From positions 5,559,405-5,623,404 of the forward strand of contig OX638330.1 of NCBI GenBank assembly GCA_951812725.1: DNA of 64,000 nt, in the 5' to 3' direction. Below, in pieces: positions 7,730-16,681 of the stretch (the stretch's first letter is position 1; every line of letters starts with the position of its first letter). The stretch is from an uncultured Caldilineaceae bacterium (GTDB taxonomy: Bacteria > Chloroflexota > Anaerolineae > Caldilineales > Caldilineaceae). Below the pieces are notes generated by a model. It was not told where the DNA came from. It saw nothing but the letters and a program-made list of their open reading frames with translations, and did not search any database. A program made the translations under genes and the position numbers.

Positions 7730-9907
7730 ATGTTTCATCGCCGCAATCCAGTTGCATTCCCCGTCTTTCCACTGCTCGTTTGCGCAGTATTGTTTCTCGG
7801 CGCGTGCACGTTCCAACCAGTCGACTTCAACACATTCAGCAGTGTCGGATCCGCCGCAACTGTCAGTCCCGAGAAAAACTGGCCGCGACCGCCTGCGGCC
7901 CAACCGGATGCGATGGGGGGCATCGCCGAAATTGCGCTGATCCATGGTATGGAGGGTGCCTTGTCCTGTCTTGCCGGGGGCCAGCCGGTGTATGCAGTGC
8001 TGCAACGCAACGCCAATGTGCGCAACCGCCCCAACCGGGAAGGCTGCCAACTCGGCCGCGTCCCCGCCGGCACTCTGGTACGGGTTGATGCGATCTTCGG
8101 CCAGGATGAAAACCTTCCTTTTGTCGCCCTCAACCGTTCTGTCGGTCGGATTCCCATCTCCACGCCCGGCTTCGATGAGGACATTCTGCCGCTCTTGGAA
8201 CAGAACTGCGGCGCCTGTCATAGCGCCGTTGTGCAACAGGCGGAGTTGCAGGTTACAGAGTTTGAACCCTTGATGGATGGTGGTCAGAGCGGACCGGCGG
8301 TGACGCCGGGCGATCCTGACGCATCTAAACTCTGGACGCAAATCCAATCCGGCGCAATGCCGTTGGTGGGCGAGTTGGGTGACGACGAGAAGGCGCTCAT
8401 TTACAAATGGATTGTAGCTGGCGCGACCAGGCAAGGCACAGGGCCGGCGCACGAGGCAGAAATGTGGCTGCGTCTGTCGGACGGCGACTTTACCTGGGCG
8501 CCGAACGACTGCGCCGAGAATGGCGGGACTGATCCCTACATCAGTGCACAACTAGCCCTGGCCGCAAGCTGTGCCGCCATTCCTGATGCCGAGCAGATCG
8601 CCGCCTATCTGCCGGAAGTGGAGACGACGAACGCAGTTCCTGCCCCGGCCTCAGACAATACGGACGGTAATGTTACCGGCGCCGAAGGCAGCAGTACAGA
8701 GGCCAGCAGTACCGATGGCAGCGCCGCCAGCCCCGCCGCCAGCGCCCCACCCAGAGGTGTTGCTGCCGGCAGCGTAGGCATCCGCGCCGCTCCCCTTAAT
8801 CTGGGCGCCCCGTCTGAATCCGATCCGTGGCTAGTTCCCCGGGGCGGCTTCTGTGCAGAGCAATTCCTGGCCCCGAAGCTACAGGATCAGTACAGCATCA
8901 CTGCTCTGACCTTTGCTCCGGATGGCAGACTGTTCATCGCTTTGGACCATCCGGCCACCGGCAACTTCGACGCCAATATCCTGTACGATCCATATCACGC
9001 CAGCCGCTCGGTCGTTATCTGGCACAGTGTTGCCAGGGACAGCTACTATGAGATCCTGCGCGAGTCCAGCCGGGTCACCGGCATGGCCTGGCATGCGGGC
9101 GCACTCTACCTGAATCGGGCCGGCGAAGTGGGGCGCATCGTCGACGGCAGCGGGTATGAACCTCTGGCCGGCGGCTTCGCCGTAGCCGGTCAACTCTTCC
9201 ATGCCAACAATGGTCTCGTGATCAGCGATGGCTGGCTGTACGTTTCCGCCGGCGGCGTGCGCGACGGCTATTCGGACGGCATTATCGTGCTTGGCGACGG
9301 TGACCTGCCCGCCGAAACGCTGGCCACCAATGTGGCCGCCGGCGGCAATCCATTCGCTGCTCGCATCGTGCGCGCCCGCCTCGACCGGCTGCTTGCCGAA
9401 CGCTCAATCGGCGTCTTCCAGACCGCGGCGCGCGGCGTGCGCAACTCCTATGGCATTGCCGTGGACCCGTTCGGGCGCATCTGGTTTACCGACAACGGCG
9501 CCACCAACGTGCCCGGAGATTTCAACGCAGGCGACGAAGTCGACCTGCTCGACCCGCGAACCCTCTCCGCTGCCGCCAACGCCGGCGACGTGAACGCTAC
9601 CCCGTACTACGGCTTTCCCATGGCGCTGGGCGGGGTCAACAAAGATTGGTGGACCGCACCTGTGCTGACTCTGCCCAATTCGGCTGCGCCCACCGGTATC
9701 ACGTGGGCCTACGACACTTTATTTTTCGCCAATTACGGGCGCGATCCGGGTCTGTTCAGGTTAGCGAACGCGGGCGGCAACATAATCGCCGAACGGATCA
9801 TGCACAACTGGCCCGTGCAGGCGGTCGCAACCGCACCGGACGGTGCCGTCTGGATCGGCACCGGTACAGGCGGGCTGTTCCGGATTGTTCCCGGCTGCGT
9901 TGGTTGA
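7730..9907 (+). CDS. Secreted lipoprotein with SH3-like, CxxCH haem-like and sugar-dehydrogenase-type propeller regions
   Basis: The protein has 725 residues. Residues 1-26 form a lipoprotein signal with lipobox FLGAC (Cys26). An SH3-like stretch (NVRNRPNREGCQLGRVPAGT) lies near residues 100-120. A single haem-binding motif C160-G-A-C-H164 follows, with Met210 in SGAMPLVG a possible sixth ligand; the arrangement resembles the small cytochrome-c-like modules of planctomycete-type surface proteins. After a Ser/Ala/Thr-rich linker (about 300-345), the C-terminal half reads like a six-bladed glucose/sorbosone-dehydrogenase propeller (LTFAPDGRLFIAL, GVRNSYGIAVDPFGRIWFTD, ITWAYDTLFFANYG). It probably acts outside the membrane in redox or sugar oxidation, but substrate and cofactor are unknown. 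The following glycosyltransferase starts 10 bases after its stop. Confidence 0.72.
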   Translation: MFHRRNPVAFPVFPLLVCAVLFLGACTFQPVDFNTFSSVGSAATVSPEKNWPRPPAAQPDAMGGIAEIALIHGMEGALSCLAGGQPVYAVLQRNANVRNRPNREGCQLGRVPAGTLVRVDAIFGQDENLPFVALNRSVGRIPISTPGFDEDILPLLEQNCGACHSAVVQQAELQVTEFEPLMDGGQSGPAVTPGDPDASKLWTQIQSGAMPLVGELGDDEKALIYKWIVAGATRQGTGPAHEAEMWLRLSDGDFTWAPNDCAENGGTDPYISAQLALAASCAAIPDAEQIAAYLPEVETTNAVPAPASDNTDGNVTGAEGSSTEASSTDGSAASPAASAPPRGVAAGSVGIRAAPLNLGAPSESDPWLVPRGGFCAEQFLAPKLQDQYSITALTFAPDGRLFIALDHPATGNFDANILYDPYHASRSVVIWHSVARDSYYEILRESSRVTGMAWHAGALYLNRAGEVGRIVDGSGYEPLAGGFAVAGQLFHANNGLVISDGWLYVSAGGVRDGYSDGIIVLGDGDLPAETLATNVAAGGNPFAARIVRARLDRLLAERSIGVFQTAARGVRNSYGIAVDPFGRIWFTDNGATNVPGDFNAGDEVDLLDPRTLSAAANAGDVNATPYYGFPMALGGVNKDWWTAPVLTLPNSAAPTGITWAYDTLFFANYGRDPGLFRLANAGGNIIAERIMHNWPVQAVATAPDGAVWIGTGTGGLFRIVPGCVG

Positions 9908-9917
9908 GGAGAGCCGC

Positions 9918-11171
9918 TTGCGCTTCCTATGTGTATCCGCGCAGCTGGCGAGCCACCTGGATTGGGGCGGCTACCTGCCCACTGCCCTGGAACTGATGCA
10001 GGCTGGCCATGATGTACTGTGGGCCACGGGCCGTGAACTGCAAAGCGAACTGGCTGCGCAGGGTGTTCCCGTCCATATCCTGCCGGAAACCGGTTGGCGC
10101 TGGCCGCCGCCGCCCCCCATACAGAAAGGTTCGTCCACTGAGGAGGAGTTCCAGCGCCTGCGTATGATCCGCTCGTTGGATCAGTGGTTGGACGTGGAGC
10201 GCGTGCAGGCGGCTACCCTCGAGCTGGTCGATGTGGTCAGGCGATTTCGCCCGCATCTGATCGTCAGCGAGATGTTCATTGCCGCGGCTGGCATCGCCGC
10301 CGAACTCCTGGATCTGCCCTTCGCCGTCGCCGGCTGGCCGGCCATGCAGCCAAAATCGCCAGACGCCGCCGTGGACCCCCCCGGCTCCGTCCGCGAACTG
10401 GCCCAGGCGCGGGTCGCGGCTTGCTGCAGGCATTTTGGCGTTTCCGGTCTCAACTGGGCGCTGGACGGTCCCGCCGCGCTTTGTTCGCCCTCCCTGCATC
10501 TGACCTATTGGAGCCCCCGTTGGTATGCCGGCGCGGCGCTGCTGCCGCAAACACGAATGGTCGGCGGCGTCGCTGATCCCCCCCTGCCGCGTGAATCTAC
10601 CTGGCTCGACAAACTACCGGTCGACCGTCCATGGATCTTCATTACCCTCGGCACCGCATTCACCAAGGATATCGGCTTCTTTGCTATCGCGGCCCGCGCG
10701 GCGGCAGATGCGGGGGGCGTACCGATTCTGGCAGTTGGCAAAGGCTATAACGCCGGCGGCACAGCGGGGGGCTGGACCGCGCGCGAGATGGAATCCCTGC
10801 GCAGTAGGCTGCCGCAGCCTTCGGCGCTGGTGGAGCGGGTCCGCTTTGCGGAGGTGCTGCCGCACATCGCCGCCGCAATCCATCATGGCGGCGCCGGCAC
10901 GACCCACGCCTTGGTTACGCACGGGATCCCGCAGATCGTCGTGCCCAAGGCTGCGGACCAGGCCCGTCAGGCCAGCGGGGTCGCCCGCAGCGGAGTCGGC
11001 TATCACATCCCGCCCAGGCAGTTGACCGTCCCGCTGGCAACGGAGGCTCTGCAAAAGATACTGGCGGACGACGCCCCCGCTCGTTTGAACGCAGCCAGCC
11101 TCCAGAAAGAGTTCGCGGCCCTGGGAGGGATTCCCAATGCCGCGCAAATACTGGTTGCATCCGCCCAGTGA
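9918..11171 (+). CDS. GT1-family (UGT/MGT-like) glycosyltransferase
   Basis: I choose the TTG at 9918: GAGGAG sits about four bases upstream, just past the stop of the lipoprotein gene, and translation then begins MRFLCVSAQLASHLDWGG. The 418-residue protein has the two-domain GT-B shape. An acceptor half (HLIVSEMFIAAAGIAAELLD) is followed by the donor-binding signature HHGGAGTTHALVTHGIPQIV with PKAADQ, typical of UDP-glucuronosyl/macrolide glycosyltransferases. There is no signal peptide, so it should act in the cytoplasm on a lipid or small-molecule acceptor. It converges with rad50, and both stop codons form part of one hairpin. Confidence 0.82.
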   Translation: MRFLCVSAQLASHLDWGGYLPTALELMQAGHDVLWATGRELQSELAAQGVPVHILPETGWRWPPPPPIQKGSSTEEEFQRLRMIRSLDQWLDVERVQAATLELVDVVRRFRPHLIVSEMFIAAAGIAAELLDLPFAVAGWPAMQPKSPDAAVDPPGSVRELAQARVAACCRHFGVSGLNWALDGPAALCSPSLHLTYWSPRWYAGAALLPQTRMVGGVADPPLPRESTWLDKLPVDRPWIFITLGTAFTKDIGFFAIAARAAADAGGVPILAVGKGYNAGGTAGGWTAREMESLRSRLPQPSALVERVRFAEVLPHIAAAIHHGGAGTTHALVTHGIPQIVVPKAADQARQASGVARSGVGYHIPPRQLTVPLATEALQKILADDAPARLNAASLQKEFAALGGIPNAAQILVASAQ

Positions 11172-11193
11172 GACCGGTGTTCAACCGGTCTCA
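11169..11193. terminator. Bidirectional hairpin formed by the two convergent stop codons
   Basis: A perfect 10-bp stem, TGAGACCGGT (11169-11178) with ACCGGTCTCA (11184-11193), encloses the loop GTTCA. The outermost three pairs are the TGA of the glycosyltransferase gene and the TGA of rad50. No U-tract follows on either strand, so its termination strength is uncertain. Confidence 0.6.
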
Positions 11194-13902
11194 TTCATAA
11201 TGAATCTCGCTCGCACCGTTCTTCTTCTCTACACGGATCAGCTTCTCCGTAGCCTGTTCGAACGAGTCGTCATGGCTGATGATGAACAGCTGCTCGAAGC
11301 CGCGCACGCCCACGATCTGGCGGGCCAGCGCGTCGCGCCGGACATCGTCCAGATTGGTGGTCGGCTCGTCAAAGAAGGCGATGGCGATGTCGCTCATTTC
11401 CTGGAGTAGGGCCAGACGTACCGCCAGCGCTGCGCTCATTTGCTCCCCGCCGGAAAGCTGCGCAAATTCCCGCTCGCGGCCATCCACCTCAAGGATGATC
11501 CCGTAGTCCTCCTGCCAACTTAATGTGCGCGTGTAGTCCTCCATAATCTGGCCGAACAACTGATTGGCCGTGTAACTGATCTGCTGGACCAGCGCCTTGG
11601 TCACGAACGGGCCGGCCTCCTGTATAACGGAGCGCAGGAACTGCAAAAGCTCCTCCTGTTTCACCAGCCGGTCGTGCTTGGCCTGGGCAGCGGTGAGCCG
11701 CTGCTTCAGAGCCTGCAGATGGGCGATCTCCGTTTCCGCTCGGCGCAAACGTTCACGCCACTGGCCCAAATCAGTCTCCAACTGTACGCAGCGGTTGCGG
11801 ATTTCCACCACCTGGGCCTTCACCTCCTGGAAGCCTTCCTCGTCGAACTTGCGCCTGCTGGCTGCCAGCTGTGCCTGCCCGCTTTCGAAGCGTTCCCGCG
11901 CCGCCTGCAACGCCATCTCTGCCTCGGAGAACTCCTGCTCCCGCTGGGGGAGGGCTTCAACCGCGGCCTGATTGCGCCGGTAAAGATCGTCGGCTGTCCT
12001 GAATTTTTCCAGTTGGGAGACGATCCGGTCTGCCTCCGCGTCCAGGCTGGCGAATGCTGCCATGCGTTCGTCAAGCACAGCGAGCGCGGTCCCTTGCTCC
12101 TCAGCCTGCGCCCGCTGCTGTTGTAAAGCCTCTTCCACCTGCTTGCGCCCCCGCGCCCGCTGCAGAGCCACATCCCGCCGCCGCCGCGGATCGCCCAGCG
12201 CCTTCAACCCCTGCTGAAGCTGCTCCACGCGTTGCGGCGCCTCCTTCAGCCCCTCGACCGCGGCACGGGCTTCGGTCAACTGGGCCTGTAGCCCGGTCAA
12301 TTCCGTTTCAGCCGTGTCGACCGCATGCTGGCGGGAGAGGGAACGCAGGACCTGCTCCTGTTGGGCGAGCTTGGCGCGGGCCTGTTCCCGTTCCGCTTCG
12401 GCCTGACCGATCGTCTCCGCGGCCGTTTTGGCTTTCCCATCCATTTCCTTCCAGCGCTGGCGGAGTCGATTGAGAAGCTGCTGACGATGATCCTCTGACA
12501 GCGGTTGTTCGCAGATAGGGCAGACCGCGTCTGTTTCCAGACCCTTTAGCTGACCGCCTTGCTCCTCGATTGTCTCCATTTCCGCGTACAGTTGGGTACT
12601 CCTGGTCTTCTGCGCTGTAATCTCCTGCTGCAAGGTTTCCACGCGCTTCTGCAATTGCTCCCGGGATGCTTCGAGTCCCTGGGCGCGGGCTACCTCGACG
12701 CGCATGCGCTCCAGCCTCTGTTGGGCCCTATCCACCATGGCCTGTTCCCGCTGTACCCGGGCGGTCGTATCTTTCAGCCGGTCTACCTGGCGTTGCGTAT
12801 CCCGAACTTCGAGGTCCAGCCTCTCCTGTTCGGCTGCCGCGTCCGCAAGGTCAGCAGCAGTTTTCTCCGCCTCCGCGATGTCAGCCAGGGCGCGCCTGTG
12901 GGCGTCCTCTTGTGTTGCAGCCTGAGTCAGTCGCGTCTGGACGTTTGCCCGTTCGTCCTGCAACCGCCGACGTTGGACCATCCTTTCGTTCACGGCACGT
13001 TGGTCCTGTTGCGCGGCGCGATAGGCATCATGGCCGGCGCGGTTGGCTTCCGTGGTGGTCACGGCATCCTTGCTCTCAGTCAGCCGTTGCCGGGCCGCGG
13101 CCAGCGTCCGTTCCTGTTCAGCGACTACCTGTTGCTCCATCTGCACCATACTTTGCAGTTCCAGCAGCCGTTCCCGCTTGGCCTCCATCGTCTGTCGGGC
13201 GGATTCGGCTGCGGCCCATTCAATCTTCGCGGCGCTCAGTTCCGTCTCCGCGTTGCTGATGCGGTTGGCCAGTGCGTTGGCTTCGGCTTGCACAGTAGGC
13301 AGACGTGTCAATTCTCCCTGGAGTCTGCTGACTTCGACCGCCTGATTTCCCTGGCGCTGTCTAAGCAAACTGCGCGAGCCGCTCAAATTCTTGAAAGCCC
13401 TACGGTATTCGGCGACTTTCAAGAGAGGATCAAAAACGGCTTTGCGGGGGCTAGGCCCCATCAGAAAGGAGGCCGTGAAGTTGCCCTGGGGCACCCCCAC
13501 AGCGTTCTTGAACAGATCTGCAGGATCAGTCTCAGAATCGATGCCGAGATGCTGGTGCAAGAACTGGATAACATCGGCTCTACCCTCGCAGACTTTAATG
13601 GCGAGTTCAGGGTCAAGGACCCGGTAGAGGTTGCTACTGCCGCACCGCCGTACTATCTGATAGGCGCGCTCGTCGTAGTCGCTGCGAAAATCGATGGTCA
13701 CGCTCGCCATCTGCTGGCCTTCGCGAACAAAAGAGGTTAGCTTGCCGGGCCGATGGTTGAATAGCGCAAAGCCGATGGCTTCGAGGATCGTTGTCTTGCC
13801 TGACCCATTGGAGCCGATGATCGCGTTCGTGCCGGGGCTGAATCCCACTTTTGCCCGTGTGTAGCTCTTGACATTTTCCAGGGTCAACGAATGAATCAAC
13901 AT
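11191..13902 (-). CDS. rad50: Rad50/SbcC-type SMC-like ATPase
   Basis: The protein has 903 residues. It starts with the ABC head (LENVKSY, Walker A GSNGSGKTTILEAIGFALF). Two long coiled coils follow, rich in Gln/Glu/Arg/Ala and interrupted by the zinc hook CPIC. It ends with the second head half: signature LSGGEQMSAALAVRLALL and Walker B FFDEPTTNLD. With Mre11 it forms the nuclease that processes DNA ends and hairpins. Its start overlaps the mre11 stop by seven bases, so the two are translated together. The hook spacing and size resemble archaeal Rad50 more than the roughly 1,050-residue E. coli SbcC. Confidence 0.92.
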   Translation of the reverse strand: MLIHSLTLENVKSYTRAKVGFSPGTNAIIGSNGSGKTTILEAIGFALFNHRPGKLTSFVREGQQMASVTIDFRSDYDERAYQIVRRCGSSNLYRVLDPELAIKVCEGRADVIQFLHQHLGIDSETDPADLFKNAVGVPQGNFTASFLMGPSPRKAVFDPLLKVAEYRRAFKNLSGSRSLLRQRQGNQAVEVSRLQGELTRLPTVQAEANALANRISNAETELSAAKIEWAAAESARQTMEAKRERLLELQSMVQMEQQVVAEQERTLAAARQRLTESKDAVTTTEANRAGHDAYRAAQQDQRAVNERMVQRRRLQDERANVQTRLTQAATQEDAHRRALADIAEAEKTAADLADAAAEQERLDLEVRDTQRQVDRLKDTTARVQREQAMVDRAQQRLERMRVEVARAQGLEASREQLQKRVETLQQEITAQKTRSTQLYAEMETIEEQGGQLKGLETDAVCPICEQPLSEDHRQQLLNRLRQRWKEMDGKAKTAAETIGQAEAEREQARAKLAQQEQVLRSLSRQHAVDTAETELTGLQAQLTEARAAVEGLKEAPQRVEQLQQGLKALGDPRRRRDVALQRARGRKQVEEALQQQRAQAEEQGTALAVLDERMAAFASLDAEADRIVSQLEKFRTADDLYRRNQAAVEALPQREQEFSEAEMALQAARERFESGQAQLAASRRKFDEEGFQEVKAQVVEIRNRCVQLETDLGQWRERLRRAETEIAHLQALKQRLTAAQAKHDRLVKQEELLQFLRSVIQEAGPFVTKALVQQISYTANQLFGQIMEDYTRTLSWQEDYGIILEVDGREREFAQLSGGEQMSAALAVRLALLQEMSDIAIAFFDEPTTNLDDVRRDALARQIVGVRGFEQLFIISHDDSFEQATEKLIRVEKKNGASEIHYE

Positions 13903-15170
13903 TGCACCGCTTCTCCCTGCAAAACTCTCTCCTCACCGCGCGTCAACTCCTCCAATATCGCATCGGCAGGGGCGCCACTTACGGCCAACTGTTTGATCTC
14001 GAGGACCAGTTCGGTCCATTCATCGCTGCGAGCGCGGAAGCGGCTGTCCCGTTCGAGGAGACCAGTTATGATCTGCCGCTCCAGCGCCTGCCGGCTGAAC
14101 TGCTGATCGGCCCCAACTTCGAACTCGGCAGCTCGTGTGTCATTCCGCACGATGCGGTGCAGCGGCTGGTACAGATCTTCGATCATCTGCGCAAAGGGAG
14201 CCAACGTGAGCGCGCTGCGATCGAAGGGAAGCACGCCAGTAAGCCGCAACTCGACCACCGGCTCTCTGCCCCTGAACTGACGGCGGCGGCGTTCTACAAA
14301 GCGTCGACACTGATTGACTAGCTCGACCGGCGTGTCGCAGGCGTCGACCTTGAAGAAGAGGCGTACAAATGCTCGCCGGGAGTTGGAGTGCAGGACCGGG
14401 CGGTGCTTTGGCTCTGCTTCCGTATCCACCTCCACAAGGTAGTAACCTCGTTTCGGCCAGGCCGCTTCGGTCACGGAGTTGGTTTCTGGGCTGCCGGGAT
14501 TGTAGATCCAGTTGTCGAACGCATAGGACTTGTGGATGTGGCCCAGCGCTAGATAGTCCACGTGGCGGCGCAGAGGGGCAATCTCCCGGTGGCTAACGCC
14601 GCCGCCCTGATGATCGAGAACTCCCTCGACACCGGCGTGCGCCACGAAGATAGTGTACTCGATTCCCTGTTTGTCCACCGACGCCAGAGCGCTGGCCACT
14701 CGTCGTACGACACGGGCCGTGGAACTACCGTAATAACGCATGCCGTAAACGCGCAGTCCCGGAACAGGTTCTACAAAGGCCCCGCGGCAATTCTCGCAGG
14801 GCGCGAGCGTGACCCGCTCGCCGTCAAGTTGAGGGTTTAGCAGCGTCAGCAATTCCCGATCGGCCAGAAAGCGCACCCAACCAATGTTGTCGCGGTAGTA
14901 GGCCAGTTCATGGTTGCCTTCCACCGCCAGGCAGGGAATACCGGCTTTCCTCAGCCGTTCCAGCCCGATGATGGCATGGTCGAGGGTGACAGGACTGATG
15001 GCGCGTTTTTCAAAGAGGTCACCGGCCAGCAGAACGAAATCGACTTTGCGGTCGATGGCCGCCCTGATGATGTCGAGATAGGCGCGAGTGAAGTCGTTCT
15101 GGCGCTCTCGGCTGTTGTACTGACGATAGCCGAGATGGCAGTCGGCCATGTGGAGAAACGTGGCGCGCAT
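13896..15170 (-). CDS. mre11: Mre11/SbcD-type DNA exonuclease subunit
   Basis: All metallophosphoesterase motifs are visible in the first 200 residues: HMADCHLGY, LLAGDLFEK, VEGNHE, FVAHAG and LGHIHK. These bind the two Mn2+ ions of the nuclease site. The remaining 200 residues form the capping domain and the C-terminal Rad50-binding helix region. Length (424 aa) fits the family. It precedes rad50 with a seven-base overlap and follows the holin-like gene after a 31-base hairpin. Confidence 0.93.
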   Translation of the reverse strand: MRATFLHMADCHLGYRQYNSRERQNDFTRAYLDIIRAAIDRKVDFVLLAGDLFEKRAISPVTLDHAIIGLERLRKAGIPCLAVEGNHELAYYRDNIGWVRFLADRELLTLLNPQLDGERVTLAPCENCRGAFVEPVPGLRVYGMRYYGSSTARVVRRVASALASVDKQGIEYTIFVAHAGVEGVLDHQGGGVSHREIAPLRRHVDYLALGHIHKSYAFDNWIYNPGSPETNSVTEAAWPKRGYYLVEVDTEAEPKHRPVLHSNSRRAFVRLFFKVDACDTPVELVNQCRRFVERRRRQFRGREPVVELRLTGVLPFDRSALTLAPFAQMIEDLYQPLHRIVRNDTRAAEFEVGADQQFSRQALERQIITGLLERDSRFRARSDEWTELVLEIKQLAVSGAPADAILEELTRGEERVLQGEAVQC

Positions 15171-15217
15171 GGTAGGCCCCGGTGTTAATCTGAATTGTGA
15201 TGAGAAGAGGCGATGGG

Positions 15218-15248
15218 CAACAGTACACGCGCCCCGCGTGTACTGTTG
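15218..15248 (-). terminator. Strong hairpin directly after the holin-like gene stop
   Basis: A perfect 13-bp stem (CAACAGTACACGC with GCGTGTACTGTTG) has a five-base loop and begins one base after the stop codon of the gene at 15249-15632. No U-tract follows. It may terminate transcription, protect the upstream mRNA end or attenuate mre11-rad50. Confidence 0.6.
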
Positions 15249-15632
15249 TCAATCTTTGTCGTCGCTCTTAGCGGAGATAAACAGGCTAAGAAAAAAACTG
15301 ACGATGCTGATGACGAGGGCGCCCGAGAAGGCGGCGCCAAAACCGTCTACCCGAAAGTCGACGTTAAGCACTCCGGCCAGCAACCCTGTCAGAAGCAGCA
15401 TCAGGGCGTTGACCACAAAAGTGAACAGACCTAGCGTGACCAGATAGACCGGGCAGGTCGCAACCTTGACAAAGGGCTTTAAGATGGCGTTGACAGCGCC
15501 AAAGATCAAGGTGACGGCCAGCAGGCTGCCGAAATCCACATCGCCGCCCGCGCCAAACGAAATGCCGTCGATCATTGTTGACGCCGCGTACAGGGCGATG
15601 GCGTTCCCGACCAGCCGTAAGAGAAGCTTCAT
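15249..15632 (-). CDS. Phage-holin-superfamily-IV-like (YvlD-type) membrane protein
   Basis: A 127-residue protein with four hydrophobic segments, matching the small YvlD/PF04020 family (AVNAILKPFVKVATCPVYLVTLGLF is the typical central block, given here as AVNAILKPFVKV and CPVYLVTLGLF). The family is chromosomal and widespread; the holin name is by similarity and no lytic role is implied. The start lies six bases after the stop of the GNAT gene, so it is in the same operon. Confidence 0.82.
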   Translation of the reverse strand: MKLLLRLVGNAIALYAASTMIDGISFGAGGDVDFGSLLAVTLIFGAVNAILKPFVKVATCPVYLVTLGLFTFVVNALMLLLTGLLAGVLNVDFRVDGFGAAFSGALVISIVSFFLSLFISAKSDDKD

Positions 15633-15638
15633 CAGAGG

Positions 15639-16652
15639 TTACAAGCGCAAACGCATCGTGTATAAAGTGCTGCGCACTGAAAAGCCATGATCCAGCAGCG
15701 TCTGCGCCGCGACCTCGTCCTGTGTACTGACAGTCGCCCGCAGCGGCCAGCGCGGAGACTCTTGCAGCAGCGCCAGTGCGCACTGAATCAAGGGTTGGGC
15801 ATATCGGTCCTGGGCATCGGGCCGCAGCCAGAGACGGACATGGTGTTCTCCCTGCCAACATCGGGCCGTGACCTGGATCGCCCCTTCAAAGCGGCTGTTA
15901 TAGTCGCGGATGGCGTAGCGGTAGATTCGCTGCCGGCCGACGAGTCTGTTCACCAGCTCCCCAATGCGCTTTTCGAGCGGAATTCGGAAGTCGTCTCGCC
16001 GTACCGCCCGCCACCACTGGAATTCGGCGCTGGGTCGGCTGGTGGCCAAATCATACAGCAGATTGCTGTCGGATGGAGAGAACGGCTGCAGATTGGACAG
16101 AACCGGCCTTGTGATCGACTTCGGCGCGCCCGGCGCGTACAGCTCGGAGGTCCCTCCCATGTTCTCAAAACGAAGCCGTTCATAAAGGCCGCGGGCAATC
16201 TCGTTTTCCCCGCGCACTTGCAGCACAGCCCAAGACCCACCCATATCGCGGATGTAATCCAGGGCATGCTCCATGAGGGCCCGGCTGATCCCGCGTCCGC
16301 GCCAAGCCGGCGAGACCGCTACATTGGCGATCTGCCAGCGCCCGCTGCCACTCGCAGCGCGCTGCACCGTTACATTGCCTACCACCCGCTTGTTCTCCAC
16401 CCAGACGAATCCGTTGAATACATTTCGGAACTCGCCGGTACTGCGGTAGAGAATGCCTACCAGCCCGCTCATATAACTGAGAAGTCGTAGTTCGCGCAGC
16501 GCAGCCTCGCCCTGTTCGTCCAGTTCTTCCGCGAAAGCCTCCGCAATCAGTCTGGATACGGCGCGCAGATCACGCCCGACGTCAAAGGGGCGGATGCCGT
16601 GTAAGGGATCTTGCCGGCGGCCGGCGGCAGCGGAACGAGTTAGGGCAACCAT
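15639..16652 (-). CDS. GNAT-family N-acetyltransferase
   Basis: A 337-residue protein whose first 170 residues are a GNAT domain. The acetyl-CoA-binding motif A is visible as VAVSPAWRGRGISRALM, followed by the beta-bulge region WAVLQVRGENEIARGLYERLRFE. The second half (YRYAIRDYNSRFEGAIQVTARCW and following) resembles a second, degenerate acetyltransferase-like fold. The substrate is unknown. It starts 29 bases after grpE and is probably co-transcribed with the heat-shock genes. Confidence 0.8.
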   Translation of the reverse strand: MVALTRSAAAGRRQDPLHGIRPFDVGRDLRAVSRLIAEAFAEELDEQGEAALRELRLLSYMSGLVGILYRSTGEFRNVFNGFVWVENKRVVGNVTVQRAASGSGRWQIANVAVSPAWRGRGISRALMEHALDYIRDMGGSWAVLQVRGENEIARGLYERLRFENMGGTSELYAPGAPKSITRPVLSNLQPFSPSDSNLLYDLATSRPSAEFQWWRAVRRDDFRIPLEKRIGELVNRLVGRQRIYRYAIRDYNSRFEGAIQVTARCWQGEHHVRLWLRPDAQDRYAQPLIQCALALLQESPRWPLRATVSTQDEVAAQTLLDHGFSVRSTLYTMRLRL

Positions 16653-16681
16653 TTAGAAGTGGTAGGAAAGCGTCCAGCTAT

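Noticed and set aside
15249..15632. Holin-like gene considered as evidence for a prophage
   Set aside because: The YvlD/holin-IV family is chromosomal and widespread; no phage genes or attachment sites surround it.
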